DNA of 64,000 nt. Origin: Paenibacillus tengchongensis. GTDB taxonomy: Bacteria; Bacillota; Bacilli; Paenibacillales; Paenibacillaceae. Under the pieces are notes generated by a model. That model saw only the letters and a program-made list of their open reading frames with translations, had not been told where the DNA came from and did not search any database. The stretch covers positions 620,001 through 684,000 of the forward strand of contig NZ_WACP01000001.1 in assembly GCF_008973665.1 (NCBI RefSeq). Direction: 5' to 3'. This document shows positions 53,287-61,325 of this stretch, in pieces; position 1 is the stretch's first letter; every line of letters starts with the position of its first letter. The position numbers were made by a program, and so were the translations under genes.

Positions 53287-53970
53287 TCAAACCAAATCCG
53301 GACTTTGGAGCGCACCTATGTATTCATAGTAATTAATCCGCTGAGAAATCCCTCTTGCCACCGGGCGGAATTTACCTTTATCAACCAGCATGCGGCAGTA
53401 TTTTATGACTGTCACCGTATGCAGGTCTAATTCTCTCGCGGCATCAGCCGGGCGAAGAACACGCTGGTTCCGGACGGCTGCCCGCATCAAATCACGTTCG
53501 ATTTTGGAATACCCTCTCTCAGTATCGGCCTTGGTTGAATGTTTCGCAGACAAATAAGGAGACAGGATGTTCCGCAGCGTTGAGAGGATAAACGACGGAT
53601 TTTCTTTCAGTTCATCCAGTGAAATATAGAGCACTGTACAGTCCTGTGACTGTAGAAAAAGCCCGCGGTTCAGGTCCATCCTGTATTTGCTGCGGTCCGT
53701 GCCATGCGAGCCAAAGTCCATAATTTCAAATGCAATACGCGTAGCTCCAACCTCCCACAAAATATCAACAAAATAGGATCTGCCACGCCAATCCTTAACT
53801 TCATATTCCGGGTGCAATCCGTGAAAGTGTCCGGCAAGCGGCCACCATACCTGCTGGACAAATAACCGGTTACCGTAGCCGTGACCACGTTTAAGAGCAT
53901 CGAGCCGTTCCCCCCTCCTTCTTCTAGCATGATAGCTTAACCATTGATCATGTTCTCTCTCGAAACTCAT
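53287..53970 (-). CDS. Predicted nuclease-fold protein with C-terminal helix-turn-helix
   Basis: A 227-residue protein of no family I can name with certainty. Residues 55-125 resemble the PD-(D/E)XK/Vsr/DUF559 fold: YFVDILWE (D69), RIAFEIMDFGSHGTDRSKY with E82, D85, H89 and the D-R pair, then a helix and CTVLYISLDEL. The usual lysine after the glutamate is not present (E-I-M), so activity is uncertain. Residues 170-215 look like a winged helix-turn-helix (LRPADAARELDLHTVTVIKY, CRMLVDKGKFRPV). The ATG at 53970 has GAGG 8 bases upstream; a longer frame to 54114 runs into a terminator-like hairpin and is unlikely. Its stop touches the end of the 52-bp array. Confidence 0.65.
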   Translation of the reverse strand: MSFEREHDQWLSYHARRRRGERLDALKRGHGYGNRLFVQQVWWPLAGHFHGLHPEYEVKDWRGRSYFVDILWEVGATRIAFEIMDFGSHGTDRSKYRMDLNRGLFLQSQDCTVLYISLDELKENPSFILSTLRNILSPYLSAKHSTKADTERGYSKIERDLMRAAVRNQRVLRPADAARELDLHTVTVIKYCRMLVDKGKFRPVARGISQRINYYEYIGALQSPDLV

Positions 53971-54012
53971 CTCTGCCGCCTCACTTTGCACCAAAATTGT
54001 CCTCTGATTGCA

Positions 54013-54054
54013 CAAAACCCCGCCTCCTCCCGGACGGGAGAGGAGACGGGGCAT
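54013..54054. terminator. Strong GC-rich hairpin between the nuclease-like and GH36 genes
   Basis: CCCCGCCTCCTCCCG pairs with CGGGAGAGGAGACGGGG. On the minus strand it is followed by TTTTG. It lies 43 bases before the nuclease-like start and probably gives a second stop to GH36 transcripts. Confidence 0.55.
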
Positions 54055-54166
54055 TCTTTGCCGCGTTTGTTCATGTCTATATATAGTTTGCCACATGTTC
54101 ATCAGCAAATACAATACGAATATGACTATTTATACCTCTCTACTTATCCCGCATGCATCTACGCAT

Positions 54167-54205
54167 AAAAGCAGGGATAAGCGCCTCACCGCGCTTGTCC
54201 CTGCC
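54167..54205 (-). terminator. Rho-independent terminator after the GH36 gene
   Basis: On the minus strand GCAGGGACAAGCGC pairs with GCGCTTATCCCTGC and is followed by TTTTATG. It starts 49 bases after the stop at 54254. Confidence 0.8.
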
Positions 54206-54253
54206 CTGCATGTGCCATCCCGGAGGGCGGCACGCAACAACCCACAGCCCGGA

Positions 54254-56410
54254 TCAATCCCGGGCCTTCAAATGGAAGCATCCGCTGACATAGTCGCGCT
54301 GGATGTCCGGCAGGCCCAGACCGGCCTGCATCAGCCGGTCGCCGCCGTACACCTCGCCGCTGTCCAGTACGGTGTAGTCCAGCTCCGGATTCAGCCCGCG
54401 CAGCGTCAGCACCCGGCGCGGCGGGTATGGCACAGCCATTACCCGGAAGTAGTAGACCAGCGCCTCGCGCTGATCGTCCGAGACGAACATCCAGGCCGTC
54501 TCGTTGCCCTCGAACGGGCTCTGCAGCCGGTACAGGTTGCCCTGCTGCACCAGGCCGCGGATCTGTTTGTAGTTCGCGACCTGCTCCTTCACCAGTTCCT
54601 TCTCTTCCTCGGTGAATTTCGTCAGGTCCAGCTCATAGCCGAAGTTGCCGGACATGGCTACGTCTCCGCGGAAGGAGAGCGGCGTCACGCGTCCGACCTG
54701 ATGGTTCGGCACCGCCGAGACATGCGCGCCCATCGCGCTGACCGGATACACAAGGCTGGTGCCGTACTGGATCTTCAGGCGCTCGGCAGCATCCGTATCG
54801 TCGCTGGTCCACGTCTGCGGCATGTAGTAGAGCAGACCCGGATCGAAGCGGCCGCCGCCGCTGGAGCAGCTCTCAAACAGAATGTGCGGGAAGTCCGAAG
54901 TCAGACGGTCCACCAGGTCATACAGCCCCAGCACATAGCGGTGGGCCGTCTCGCCCTGGCGCTCCGGCGGCAGCTCGGCCGAGCCGATTTCGGTCAAGGC
55001 GCGGTTCATATCCCATTTGACGTAAGCGACCGGCACACTGGAGAAAATCTTGCTCAGCGCGCCGTACACATAATCGCGCACCTCGGCGCGGGTCAGGTCG
55101 AGCACCAGCTGCCAGCGGGCTTCGGTGCGGCGGCGGCCCGGCACATGCAGGCACCAGTCCGGATGCGCCCGGTACAGCTCACTGTCCGGCGAGATCATCT
55201 CCGGCTCGACCCACAGGCCGAACTTCAGGCCGAGGTCGTTGACGCGCTTCGCCACGTCGGCCAGGCCGCCCGGCAGCTTACGCAGGTCCTCGGTCCAGTC
55301 ACCGAGCGAGGAATTGTCGGCATCGCGCTTGCCGAACCAGCCGTCGTCGAGCACGAACAGCTCGATGCCCAGCTTCGCGCCCTCGGCGGCGATGTCCACC
55401 AGCTTGTCAGCGTTGAAGTTGAAATACGTCGCTTCCCAGTTGTTGACGAGGATCGGCCGCTCTTTATCGCGGAACTGGCCGCGCACGAGGCGTGTACGGT
55501 ACAGGCGGTGGTACGTCCGCGACATGCCGCCCAGGCCTTCGGCGGAATAGACCAGCACCGCTTCCGGCGTCTGGAACGACTCGCCGGCTTCGAGGCGCCA
55601 GGAGAAGTCGAAGGAGTTCAGCCCGATGCACAGCCGGGTCGTGCCGAAGCCATCCACTTCGGCCTCGGCTTCGAAGCCGCCGCTGTACACCAGCGAGAAG
55701 CCGTAGGCTTCGCCGTGGTTCTCATCCGTATCCGGCGTCACCAGCGCGGCGAACGGATTATGCTGATGGCTGCTCATGCCGCGGCGGGACGAGAGCGCCG
55801 TCGCGCCCTGCTCCAGCCGTCGGCGGGTCAGGTTCGCTTCGCGCGACCAGCCGCCGGAGAGATAGATCAGGTCAAACTGGCCGTTCTCCGGGAAGTCGAC
55901 CGAGGCGCTCAGCGCGCGCTGCAGTTCCAGCACACCCGCGCCGTCGTTGACGAACTCCACCGAACGGGCGATCACATCGCTGTCGCGGTACACGGTATAA
56001 CGCAGAATGACATTCAGCGACGCGTAATCATCGCGCAGCAGCAGCTCCAGCGTATCCGCTTCTTCCGGAGACTCCACGTATACTGAAGGCAGCCCCGCCA
56101 ATTGCGGCTTGCCCGGCGTTACCCGGTAGCCGGTGTAGCGCAGTTCGGTAATCCGCGTGCCGTCCTCCAGCTTCGCCTGGTAAGCAGGCACCCGGAAATC
56201 GCCGGTGCCGTATTGCGGATATTCCTGCGGCAGCCGGTCGAGCGCCGAATAGCCGTTCAGGTATGGCAGCCCGTCCAGATTGCTGTCGTGGCGCAGCTTT
56301 TTGCCCCAGTATGCATGTACCGGGTAGTTGTTCAATAACGTAATAATATAGCTCATGCCCTTGCTCTGCAGATGGAATAGTCCCTTGTCTTCCTGAATCC
56401 AAATCGCCAT
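54254..56410 (-). CDS. GH36 alpha-galactosidase
   Basis: A cytoplasmic alpha-galactosidase of about 718 residues that removes terminal alpha-galactose from raffinose-type oligosaccharides or galactomannan fragments. The nucleophile aspartate is in AYVKWDMNRALTE near residue 467 and the acid/base aspartate in TWTSDDTDAAERL near residue 535. Other blocks: ILVNNWEATYFNFNADKL, FVLDDGWFGKRDADNSSLGD, FGLWVEPEMISPDS and LFESCSSGGGRFDPG, all typical of bacterial GH36 tetrameric enzymes. The ATG at 56410 follows AGAAGG at rather long spacing; a TTG at 56422 is the alternative. It lies beyond the GH2 gene, separated by a 650-bp repeat-rich spacer. Confidence 0.94.
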   Translation of the reverse strand: MAIWIQEDKGLFHLQSKGMSYIITLLNNYPVHAYWGKKLRHDSNLDGLPYLNGYSALDRLPQEYPQYGTGDFRVPAYQAKLEDGTRITELRYTGYRVTPGKPQLAGLPSVYVESPEEADTLELLLRDDYASLNVILRYTVYRDSDVIARSVEFVNDGAGVLELQRALSASVDFPENGQFDLIYLSGGWSREANLTRRRLEQGATALSSRRGMSSHQHNPFAALVTPDTDENHGEAYGFSLVYSGGFEAEAEVDGFGTTRLCIGLNSFDFSWRLEAGESFQTPEAVLVYSAEGLGGMSRTYHRLYRTRLVRGQFRDKERPILVNNWEATYFNFNADKLVDIAAEGAKLGIELFVLDDGWFGKRDADNSSLGDWTEDLRKLPGGLADVAKRVNDLGLKFGLWVEPEMISPDSELYRAHPDWCLHVPGRRRTEARWQLVLDLTRAEVRDYVYGALSKIFSSVPVAYVKWDMNRALTEIGSAELPPERQGETAHRYVLGLYDLVDRLTSDFPHILFESCSSGGGRFDPGLLYYMPQTWTSDDTDAAERLKIQYGTSLVYPVSAMGAHVSAVPNHQVGRVTPLSFRGDVAMSGNFGYELDLTKFTEEEKELVKEQVANYKQIRGLVQQGNLYRLQSPFEGNETAWMFVSDDQREALVYYFRVMAVPYPPRRVLTLRGLNPELDYTVLDSGEVYGGDRLMQAGLGLPDIQRDYVSGCFHLKARD

Positions 56411-56590
56411 GCTTGATAGCAACCTTCTCTCTGAAAAATATAGTTAATGCAATACTAGCTTCTTAGCACATATATTTCCGGCGGCCGCCCTGGCCGGCAG
56501 ATTTCTTGATTTATACAGTCAGTTAAGGTTCCTGCCTATTAGCTTTCCGTAGGAAAGCTAATAGGGGAAGCACGCCTGCCACCGTTGTAA

Positions 56591-56778
56591 GCTGCTGAAT
56601 AGCTCAGCCATACTCAATCGCTCACTGCCATTAGTTCGATTTTCGCACACTATTTCAGCCATTATTACGGATTCCAGCCATCTAGCTGCTGAATAGCTCA
56701 GCCATACTCAATCGCTCACTGTCATTAGTTCGATTTTCGCACACTATTTCAGCCATTATTACGGATTCCAGCCATCTA
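56591..56778. repeat. 94-bp tandem duplication at the left arm of element F
   Basis: Copies begin at 56591 and 56685 with GCTGCTGAATAGCTCAGCC and differ at one base (ACTGCC versus ACTGTC). Each copy contains one 22-bp forward motif, so the element has an extra motif at 56632-56653. The near identity means the duplication is recent. Confidence 0.92.
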
Positions 56779-56911
56779 ATTGGATTATCGCCACTTAATT
56801 TGGTCGAAATTGATGAAATATCTAATTTTCACTCATATTAAGTGGCGGATATCCAATTAAGTCTGTGATTATCCTCGATATAGGTAGAATTAAGTAGCGA
56901 TTTTCCAACTA
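56726..56911. repeat. Four-motif intergenic repeat element, copy F
   Basis: The motif is forward at 56726-56747 and 56777-56798 and inverted at 56838-56859 and 56890-56911, spacings 51, 61 and 52 bp. It lies between the GH36 start (56410) and the GH2 stop (57064). The remaining bases of this gap show no gene. Confidence 0.87.
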
Positions 56912-57063
56912 CAGTCTGCGAACAGGGGCAGCCTTACGTTCATCCTAACTATACAGAGCTGGCTTCCAGCGGATTCTACAGCAATTAGCGGTGTTCAACC
57001 ATAACTTTACTGAAATCCCCTTCCTGCCGTATCCAGACTAAGCTTAAGTTCAGCTCTGCAGCT

Positions 57064-59610
57064 TTAACCTTCCACTATATAATCCGCCATAGAATGAACC
57101 TCAAGCCCCGTCGGTGCAGCCGGACGGAAATGCTCCTTCCCGCCGGTCCGCAGCCGGAACTCGACCGTCTTCGGCTCGCCGGGCAGCAGATCGAAGAAGT
57201 TGTCGCTGAAGCAGCCTTCCTCTTCTGCCGTCAGGTGTACGCCGCGGGCCAGCACATCCGTGCTGACCGTGAAGCTGGCCCCGCCGCTGCCGGGAACTTC
57301 CGTCACTGTAAGGTTCGGCTGCTGCAGCACAATCTCCTTCGCCGGAGCGAAGAAATGCAGCTTCCCGTCCGGCTTCCGGCCTTTACACAGCAGCGACAAG
57401 GACAGCACCGTCTCGCCTGCAGCCCGGCCGTCCAGCAGCTCCGCCAGCGGCAGCGTCAGTACAATTGCCGCGGAATCGGCCGCAAGCGTCACCGCCCGGC
57501 GCTCTTCCTTCAGCAGCGCCCCGGCGAAGTCATGGAGCCGCAGCACCAGTTCGCCCTCCAGCGCTTCCTGCAGATCGGAGACCGCATGAACATGCAGATT
57601 CTCGCCGTCCGTATCGTCCACCGAGAGCAGCAGCTCGCCGAAGCTGCGGCGCACCGTATACTGCAGCGCCTTCCAGCGGCCGTAATAATCCATGCCCGCC
57701 CAGGAAGCGACCGGCCAGCAGTCGTTCATTTGCCAGTACAGCGTCCCCATGCAGAACGGCTTGTTTCTGCGGTGGCTCTCAATAGCCATCCGGATGGCTT
57801 CCGCCTGCAGAATCTGGCTCATATAGAGGAAGGCCTTGAAATCCTTCGGCTGCGGCAGGTACATATCCATGTATTCCTTGATCAGCTGGTTGCCCCGGCC
57901 GTTCTTCTGGTGGGCGAGCATCACTTCGGATTCCAGCTCCAGGTCCTGCTCGGTGGCGTAGCTCATCACCGATTTCAGCTCCGGGAACGACTGGAAGCCG
58001 TACTCGCTCATGAAGCGGCCGACCTTCACGTTATAGTTCTCGAACGGTTCAATTCCGTGCCAGACACCCCAGTAATGAATGTCGCCTTCGCCTGTAACCT
58101 GCGTGGAATGCTGGTGTTCATCCCCGGTCAAAGACCGGAGCGGCGAGGACGGCCAGTAAGCCATACCCGGATGATGGGCCGCTACTTCCTCAGGCAGGAT
58201 GCGGTGGAACACCGCTTCATAATCCGCCCACAGCCGTGCGCGGAGGTCTGCGCTGTAATCCTTCTTCCAGCCCCAGCCCTTATCCTCCTGATAATGCGCC
58301 CAGGCGGAATCGATCTCATTGTTGCCGCACCACAAGGCAAGACTCGGATGATTGCGCAGCCGGCGGATATTATAGGCCGCTTCCTCCCGCACGCTCTCAA
58401 GGAAAGCTTCGTCGCCGGGATACATGCTGCAGGCGAACATGAAGTCCTGCCACACGAGCAGCCCGTGCTCGTCGCACAGCCGGTAGAACGTCTCTTCCTC
58501 ATAGAAGCCGCCGCCCCATACCCGCAGCATATTCATATGAGACTCCACAGCGCTAATAATCTCGTGCCGGTAACGCTCTTCGTCCACTTCCGGAATAAAG
58601 CTGTCGTTCGGAATATGATTGGCGCCCTTGGCGAACACCTTCACCCCGTTCAGCTCAAAATAAAACGATGCCCCCCGCTCATCCGGCTCGGTAATCAGCT
58701 TGATTTCCCGCAGTCCGGTTGTGACCTCCTGCGCGGATAACACAGAGCCGTCCGTGAGCAGCTCCGCCCGGAACTTCGTCAGCTCAGGCTGGCCCAGGCC
58801 GTTGCACCACCACAGGCGCGGACGGTCGATGACCGCCTCCACCTCAAGCGTATGCTTTCCGGCCTCCACCTTAACCTCCTGCTGCCACTCTTGTCCGTCC
58901 GCCGAAATCTTCAGCGTCCCTTTCCAGGCCGTCGGAGCGTCCACTTCCACAACCGCTGTCAGCCGGGCTTCCGCTTCGCTTATCTTGTCTTGCCGGATAT
59001 ACAGATCGCCAATATTCGCCCCGTTCATCCCGGTAAGCGACGCTTCCCGCCAGATGCCGCTGGTTACGAAGCGCGGACCCCAGTCCCAGCCGTAATGGTA
59101 CGGCGCCTTGCGCGCAAATACGCTGATCTGCTGACCGTCCAGCCCGCCAAGCTCCGACTGGTCGTTAGGCGCAGGCAGCGCGTAGCCCAGCGCTTTGAGC
59201 TTCGGCAAGTCTTCCTTCACCGGCGAGCGGAAGCGGACCCGGATTTCATTCTCCCCGGTCCGCAGCAGCTCCTTGGCAGGAACCGTCCAGGCTCGGAACA
59301 TATTGTCCGCCGAAAGCGCATGCACTTGATTAATGTAGACATCAGCATACGTGTCCAGTCCGGCAAAATCCAGCAAGACCCTCTCATACGACTGCCATTC
59401 TTCCTCTAAATGAAGAGCTGTACGGTATTCCCAGTCCTTCTTGTCGATCCATTGCAGCCCGTGTTCATGGGTGCCGTAGAACGGCTGCTCAATAAGCCCA
59501 TTGCGCAGCAAATCGGTATGTACCGTACCCGGCACTGCCGCCGGCAGCCAATTCTCGTCGCCGCAGGCTCTAAATTCCCAATCCTTCAGAATCAATCGTT
59601 TCTGTACCAT
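57064..59610 (-). CDS. GH2 beta-mannosidase
   Basis: A cytoplasmic family 2 enzyme of 848 residues that releases beta-mannose from manno-oligosaccharides. The N-terminal sugar-binding domain has VPGTVHTDLLRNGLIEQPFY, a start typical of beta-mannosidases, and YHYGWDWGPRFVTSGIW. The acid/base glutamate is in LALWCGNNEIDSAW near residue 431 and the nucleophile in RFMSEYGFQSFPE near residue 535. CMGTLYWQMNDCWPVASWAG is also diagnostic. The ATG follows GGGAGGATAC. It diverges from the ABC importer at 59842, which suggests import and cleavage of mannosides; a TATAAT box for it lies at 59715-59720 (minus strand). Confidence 0.93.
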   Translation of the reverse strand: MVQKRLILKDWEFRACGDENWLPAAVPGTVHTDLLRNGLIEQPFYGTHEHGLQWIDKKDWEYRTALHLEEEWQSYERVLLDFAGLDTYADVYINQVHALSADNMFRAWTVPAKELLRTGENEIRVRFRSPVKEDLPKLKALGYALPAPNDQSELGGLDGQQISVFARKAPYHYGWDWGPRFVTSGIWREASLTGMNGANIGDLYIRQDKISEAEARLTAVVEVDAPTAWKGTLKISADGQEWQQEVKVEAGKHTLEVEAVIDRPRLWWCNGLGQPELTKFRAELLTDGSVLSAQEVTTGLREIKLITEPDERGASFYFELNGVKVFAKGANHIPNDSFIPEVDEERYRHEIISAVESHMNMLRVWGGGFYEEETFYRLCDEHGLLVWQDFMFACSMYPGDEAFLESVREEAAYNIRRLRNHPSLALWCGNNEIDSAWAHYQEDKGWGWKKDYSADLRARLWADYEAVFHRILPEEVAAHHPGMAYWPSSPLRSLTGDEHQHSTQVTGEGDIHYWGVWHGIEPFENYNVKVGRFMSEYGFQSFPELKSVMSYATEQDLELESEVMLAHQKNGRGNQLIKEYMDMYLPQPKDFKAFLYMSQILQAEAIRMAIESHRRNKPFCMGTLYWQMNDCWPVASWAGMDYYGRWKALQYTVRRSFGELLLSVDDTDGENLHVHAVSDLQEALEGELVLRLHDFAGALLKEERRAVTLAADSAAIVLTLPLAELLDGRAAGETVLSLSLLCKGRKPDGKLHFFAPAKEIVLQQPNLTVTEVPGSGGASFTVSTDVLARGVHLTAEEEGCFSDNFFDLLPGEPKTVEFRLRTGGKEHFRPAAPTGLEVHSMADYIVEG

Positions 59611-59768
59611 GTATCCTCCCAGCCTCTGCCCACCCGGCGTATTGTTCCATCAGCTTACCTTATTATTCCGGTTCCATCATTGTAATTTGTTATATTATTG
59701 TTAGTCTCCAGCTCATTATAAGCCCTGAAAGAGAACAAATAAAGACAATAAATAATAAACCAATACAT

Positions 59769-59816
59769 TTATCACCTTTGTAAAAAGGGCTATAATAAAT
59801 CATGTAAACGTTACCA
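59769..59816 (+). promoter_or_regulatory. Promoter with a CcpA cre operator ahead of the ABC importer
   Basis: TTATCA (59769-59774), a 16-bp spacer and TATAAT (59791-59796) form a vegetative promoter. Directly downstream, ATGTAAACGTTACCA (59802-59816) matches the cre consensus WTGNAARCGNWWNCA at all 15 positions. A CcpA dimer here would cover the transcription start and repress the importer when a preferred sugar is present. Confidence 0.75.
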
Positions 59817-59841
59817 TTTTTCAGAAAAAGGGGACGATCTA

Positions 59842-61194
59842 GTGAAAAACAAGTTATTTTCGTTAGGTTTTGTTATTATGACAGCCTCTGCTATGACACT
59901 TTCCGGCTGCGGATCGGACAATAACAACGGCAATAATTCGAGCGCCGCTACGGATGAGCCTGCGGCCACATCATCGCCTGCCGCTTCAGCGGGAACCAAC
60001 AGCGAAGCTGCCGAGCCGGCTGCCGGCGGAGCCTCCGAGCTCAGCGGCAAAATCACCTTCCTCACCAACCGCACCGACATGATCGGCAAAGAGTACGACG
60101 ATTATTTAAAGCGCTTTAACGAGAAATACCCGAATGTCACCGTGGAGTTCGAAGCCTCGCAGACCGACTACAACCAGCAGGCCAAAGTCCGGATGGCCAG
60201 CGGAGAGCTGCCTGACGTGATGTTCGTTCCGACGATTCCGAACTCGGACCTGCCGAAATATTTTGCCCCGCTTGACGATCTGGGCCTGAATGACCAGCTG
60301 ACCTTCAAAGATTTCAAGTCCTTCGACGGCCAGCTGTACGGCATTACGACCGGCAACTCCACCACAGGCATCGTCTACAACAAGAAAGCGTTCGCCGACG
60401 CCGGCATCACCGAAATCCCCAAGACCTGGGATGAATTCCTCGCCGCCTGCGAGAAGCTGAAGGCAAACGGCGTTATTCCGCTGGCCTCCAACTTCAAGGA
60501 CAAATGGCCGCTGAACGACTGGGTCTACTCGGTGCCGCGCATCATCGAGAACAATCCCGACTTCCCGAACGAGAAGCTGAACTCCGACACGCCGTTTACG
60601 ATGGACAACGGTTACGGCAAATCGCTCAGCCTGCTGCGTGAGCTCAATGAGAAGGGCTATCTGGAGAAAGACATTAACTCCACCAACTGGGAACAATCAA
60701 AGAAGGATATCGCCTCCGGCAAGTTCGCCATGTACTATCTCGGCAACTGGGTTATCAACCAGGTAATCGGTGCGGGCACGACCTCGGATAATGTAGGCTT
60801 TTTCCCGCTGCCTTATGATAACTCCGGCACTCTTACCGCTCCGCTCAGCCCGGACTTCTTCTATGCGGTCGCCAAGAACAGCAAGAACGTCGATGCCGCC
60901 AAAGCCTTTGTGAAATGGATGATCGAGGATTCCGGTTATGAGGATTTCGCCGGCTTCATCTCGCCGCTGAAGGGCAAGGAGTCGAACCTGCCGCAGCTGA
61001 AGGAATTCCAGGCTACCGGTGTGGTCCTGCAGGAAGGTACCGTGGATGATGCCAAGGTAACGGAAATTACCAACAAAGCGCAGCTCGATCTGCCGGCGAT
61101 GGCGCAGGAATTCGTGCTTGCCAAGGACCCGCAGACCGTGTTCGATAAATGGAATAAAGCCTGGGCCAAAGCGAAGAAGGATCTCGGCTATTGA
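59842..61194 (+). CDS. ABC sugar importer, solute-binding lipoprotein
   Basis: A family-1 solute-binding protein of 450 residues. The signal ends in lipobox LSGCGSDNN, followed by an Ala/Ser/Glu-rich linker to about residue 70. The binding fold shows FLTNRTDMIGKEYDDYL, ASGELPDVMFVPTIPNSDL, YGITTGNSTTGIVYNKKAF and GKFAMYYLGNWVINQVIG. It captures an oligosaccharide outside the membrane for the two permeases that follow. The divergent beta-mannosidase points to mannosides. The start is GTG with AAGGGG 8 bases upstream. Transcription begins at a promoter with a cre site. Confidence 0.93.
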   Translation: MKNKLFSLGFVIMTASAMTLSGCGSDNNNGNNSSAATDEPAATSSPAASAGTNSEAAEPAAGGASELSGKITFLTNRTDMIGKEYDDYLKRFNEKYPNVTVEFEASQTDYNQQAKVRMASGELPDVMFVPTIPNSDLPKYFAPLDDLGLNDQLTFKDFKSFDGQLYGITTGNSTTGIVYNKKAFADAGITEIPKTWDEFLAACEKLKANGVIPLASNFKDKWPLNDWVYSVPRIIENNPDFPNEKLNSDTPFTMDNGYGKSLSLLRELNEKGYLEKDINSTNWEQSKKDIASGKFAMYYLGNWVINQVIGAGTTSDNVGFFPLPYDNSGTLTAPLSPDFFYAVAKNSKNVDAAKAFVKWMIEDSGYEDFAGFISPLKGKESNLPQLKEFQATGVVLQEGTVDDAKVTEITNKAQLDLPAMAQEFVLAKDPQTVFDKWNKAWAKAKKDLGY

Positions 61195-61254
61195 TCTGAC
61201 GGAGCTGTCCCTGGCCCAAGTCCTCCCTCCCTGAGCTTCCAAGCCGGGGCCGTG

Positions 61255-61292
61255 CAAAATGGATTATCGCCTTCTCCGGATAATCCATTTTG
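61255..61292 (+). promoter_or_regulatory. Perfect hairpin between binding-protein and permease genes
   Basis: CAAAATGGATTATC and GATAATCCATTTTG are exact inverses around a 10-base loop (61269-61278). No T run follows beyond TTTTG, so it may only partly stop transcription or may protect the upstream mRNA end. Either would keep the binding protein in excess over the permeases. Confidence 0.65.
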
Positions 61293-61325
61293 TCGTCAAT
61301 ATCCAGTTTGTAAGGAAAGAAGGTT

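Noticed and set aside
51600..53336. Very long open reading frames (up to 578 codons) on both strands across the 52-bp array.
   Set aside because: The 52-bp unit has no stop in most frames and rotates frame each unit, so all three plus-strand frames give the same 52-residue peptide. There is no ribosome site or start context, and the longest frame begins inside the antisense of the CYTH gene.
54008..56086. 692-codon plus-strand frame opposite the GH36 gene.
   Set aside because: Antisense shadow; it begins inside a terminator-like hairpin and lacks any domain.
6754..56911. Insertion sequences as the source of the dispersed repeats.
   Set aside because: No transposase gene or remnant is present in or near any of the six elements, and each is under 190 bp.
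57094..58740. 548-codon plus-strand frame opposite the GH2 gene.
   Set aside because: Antisense shadow of a complete beta-mannosidase.
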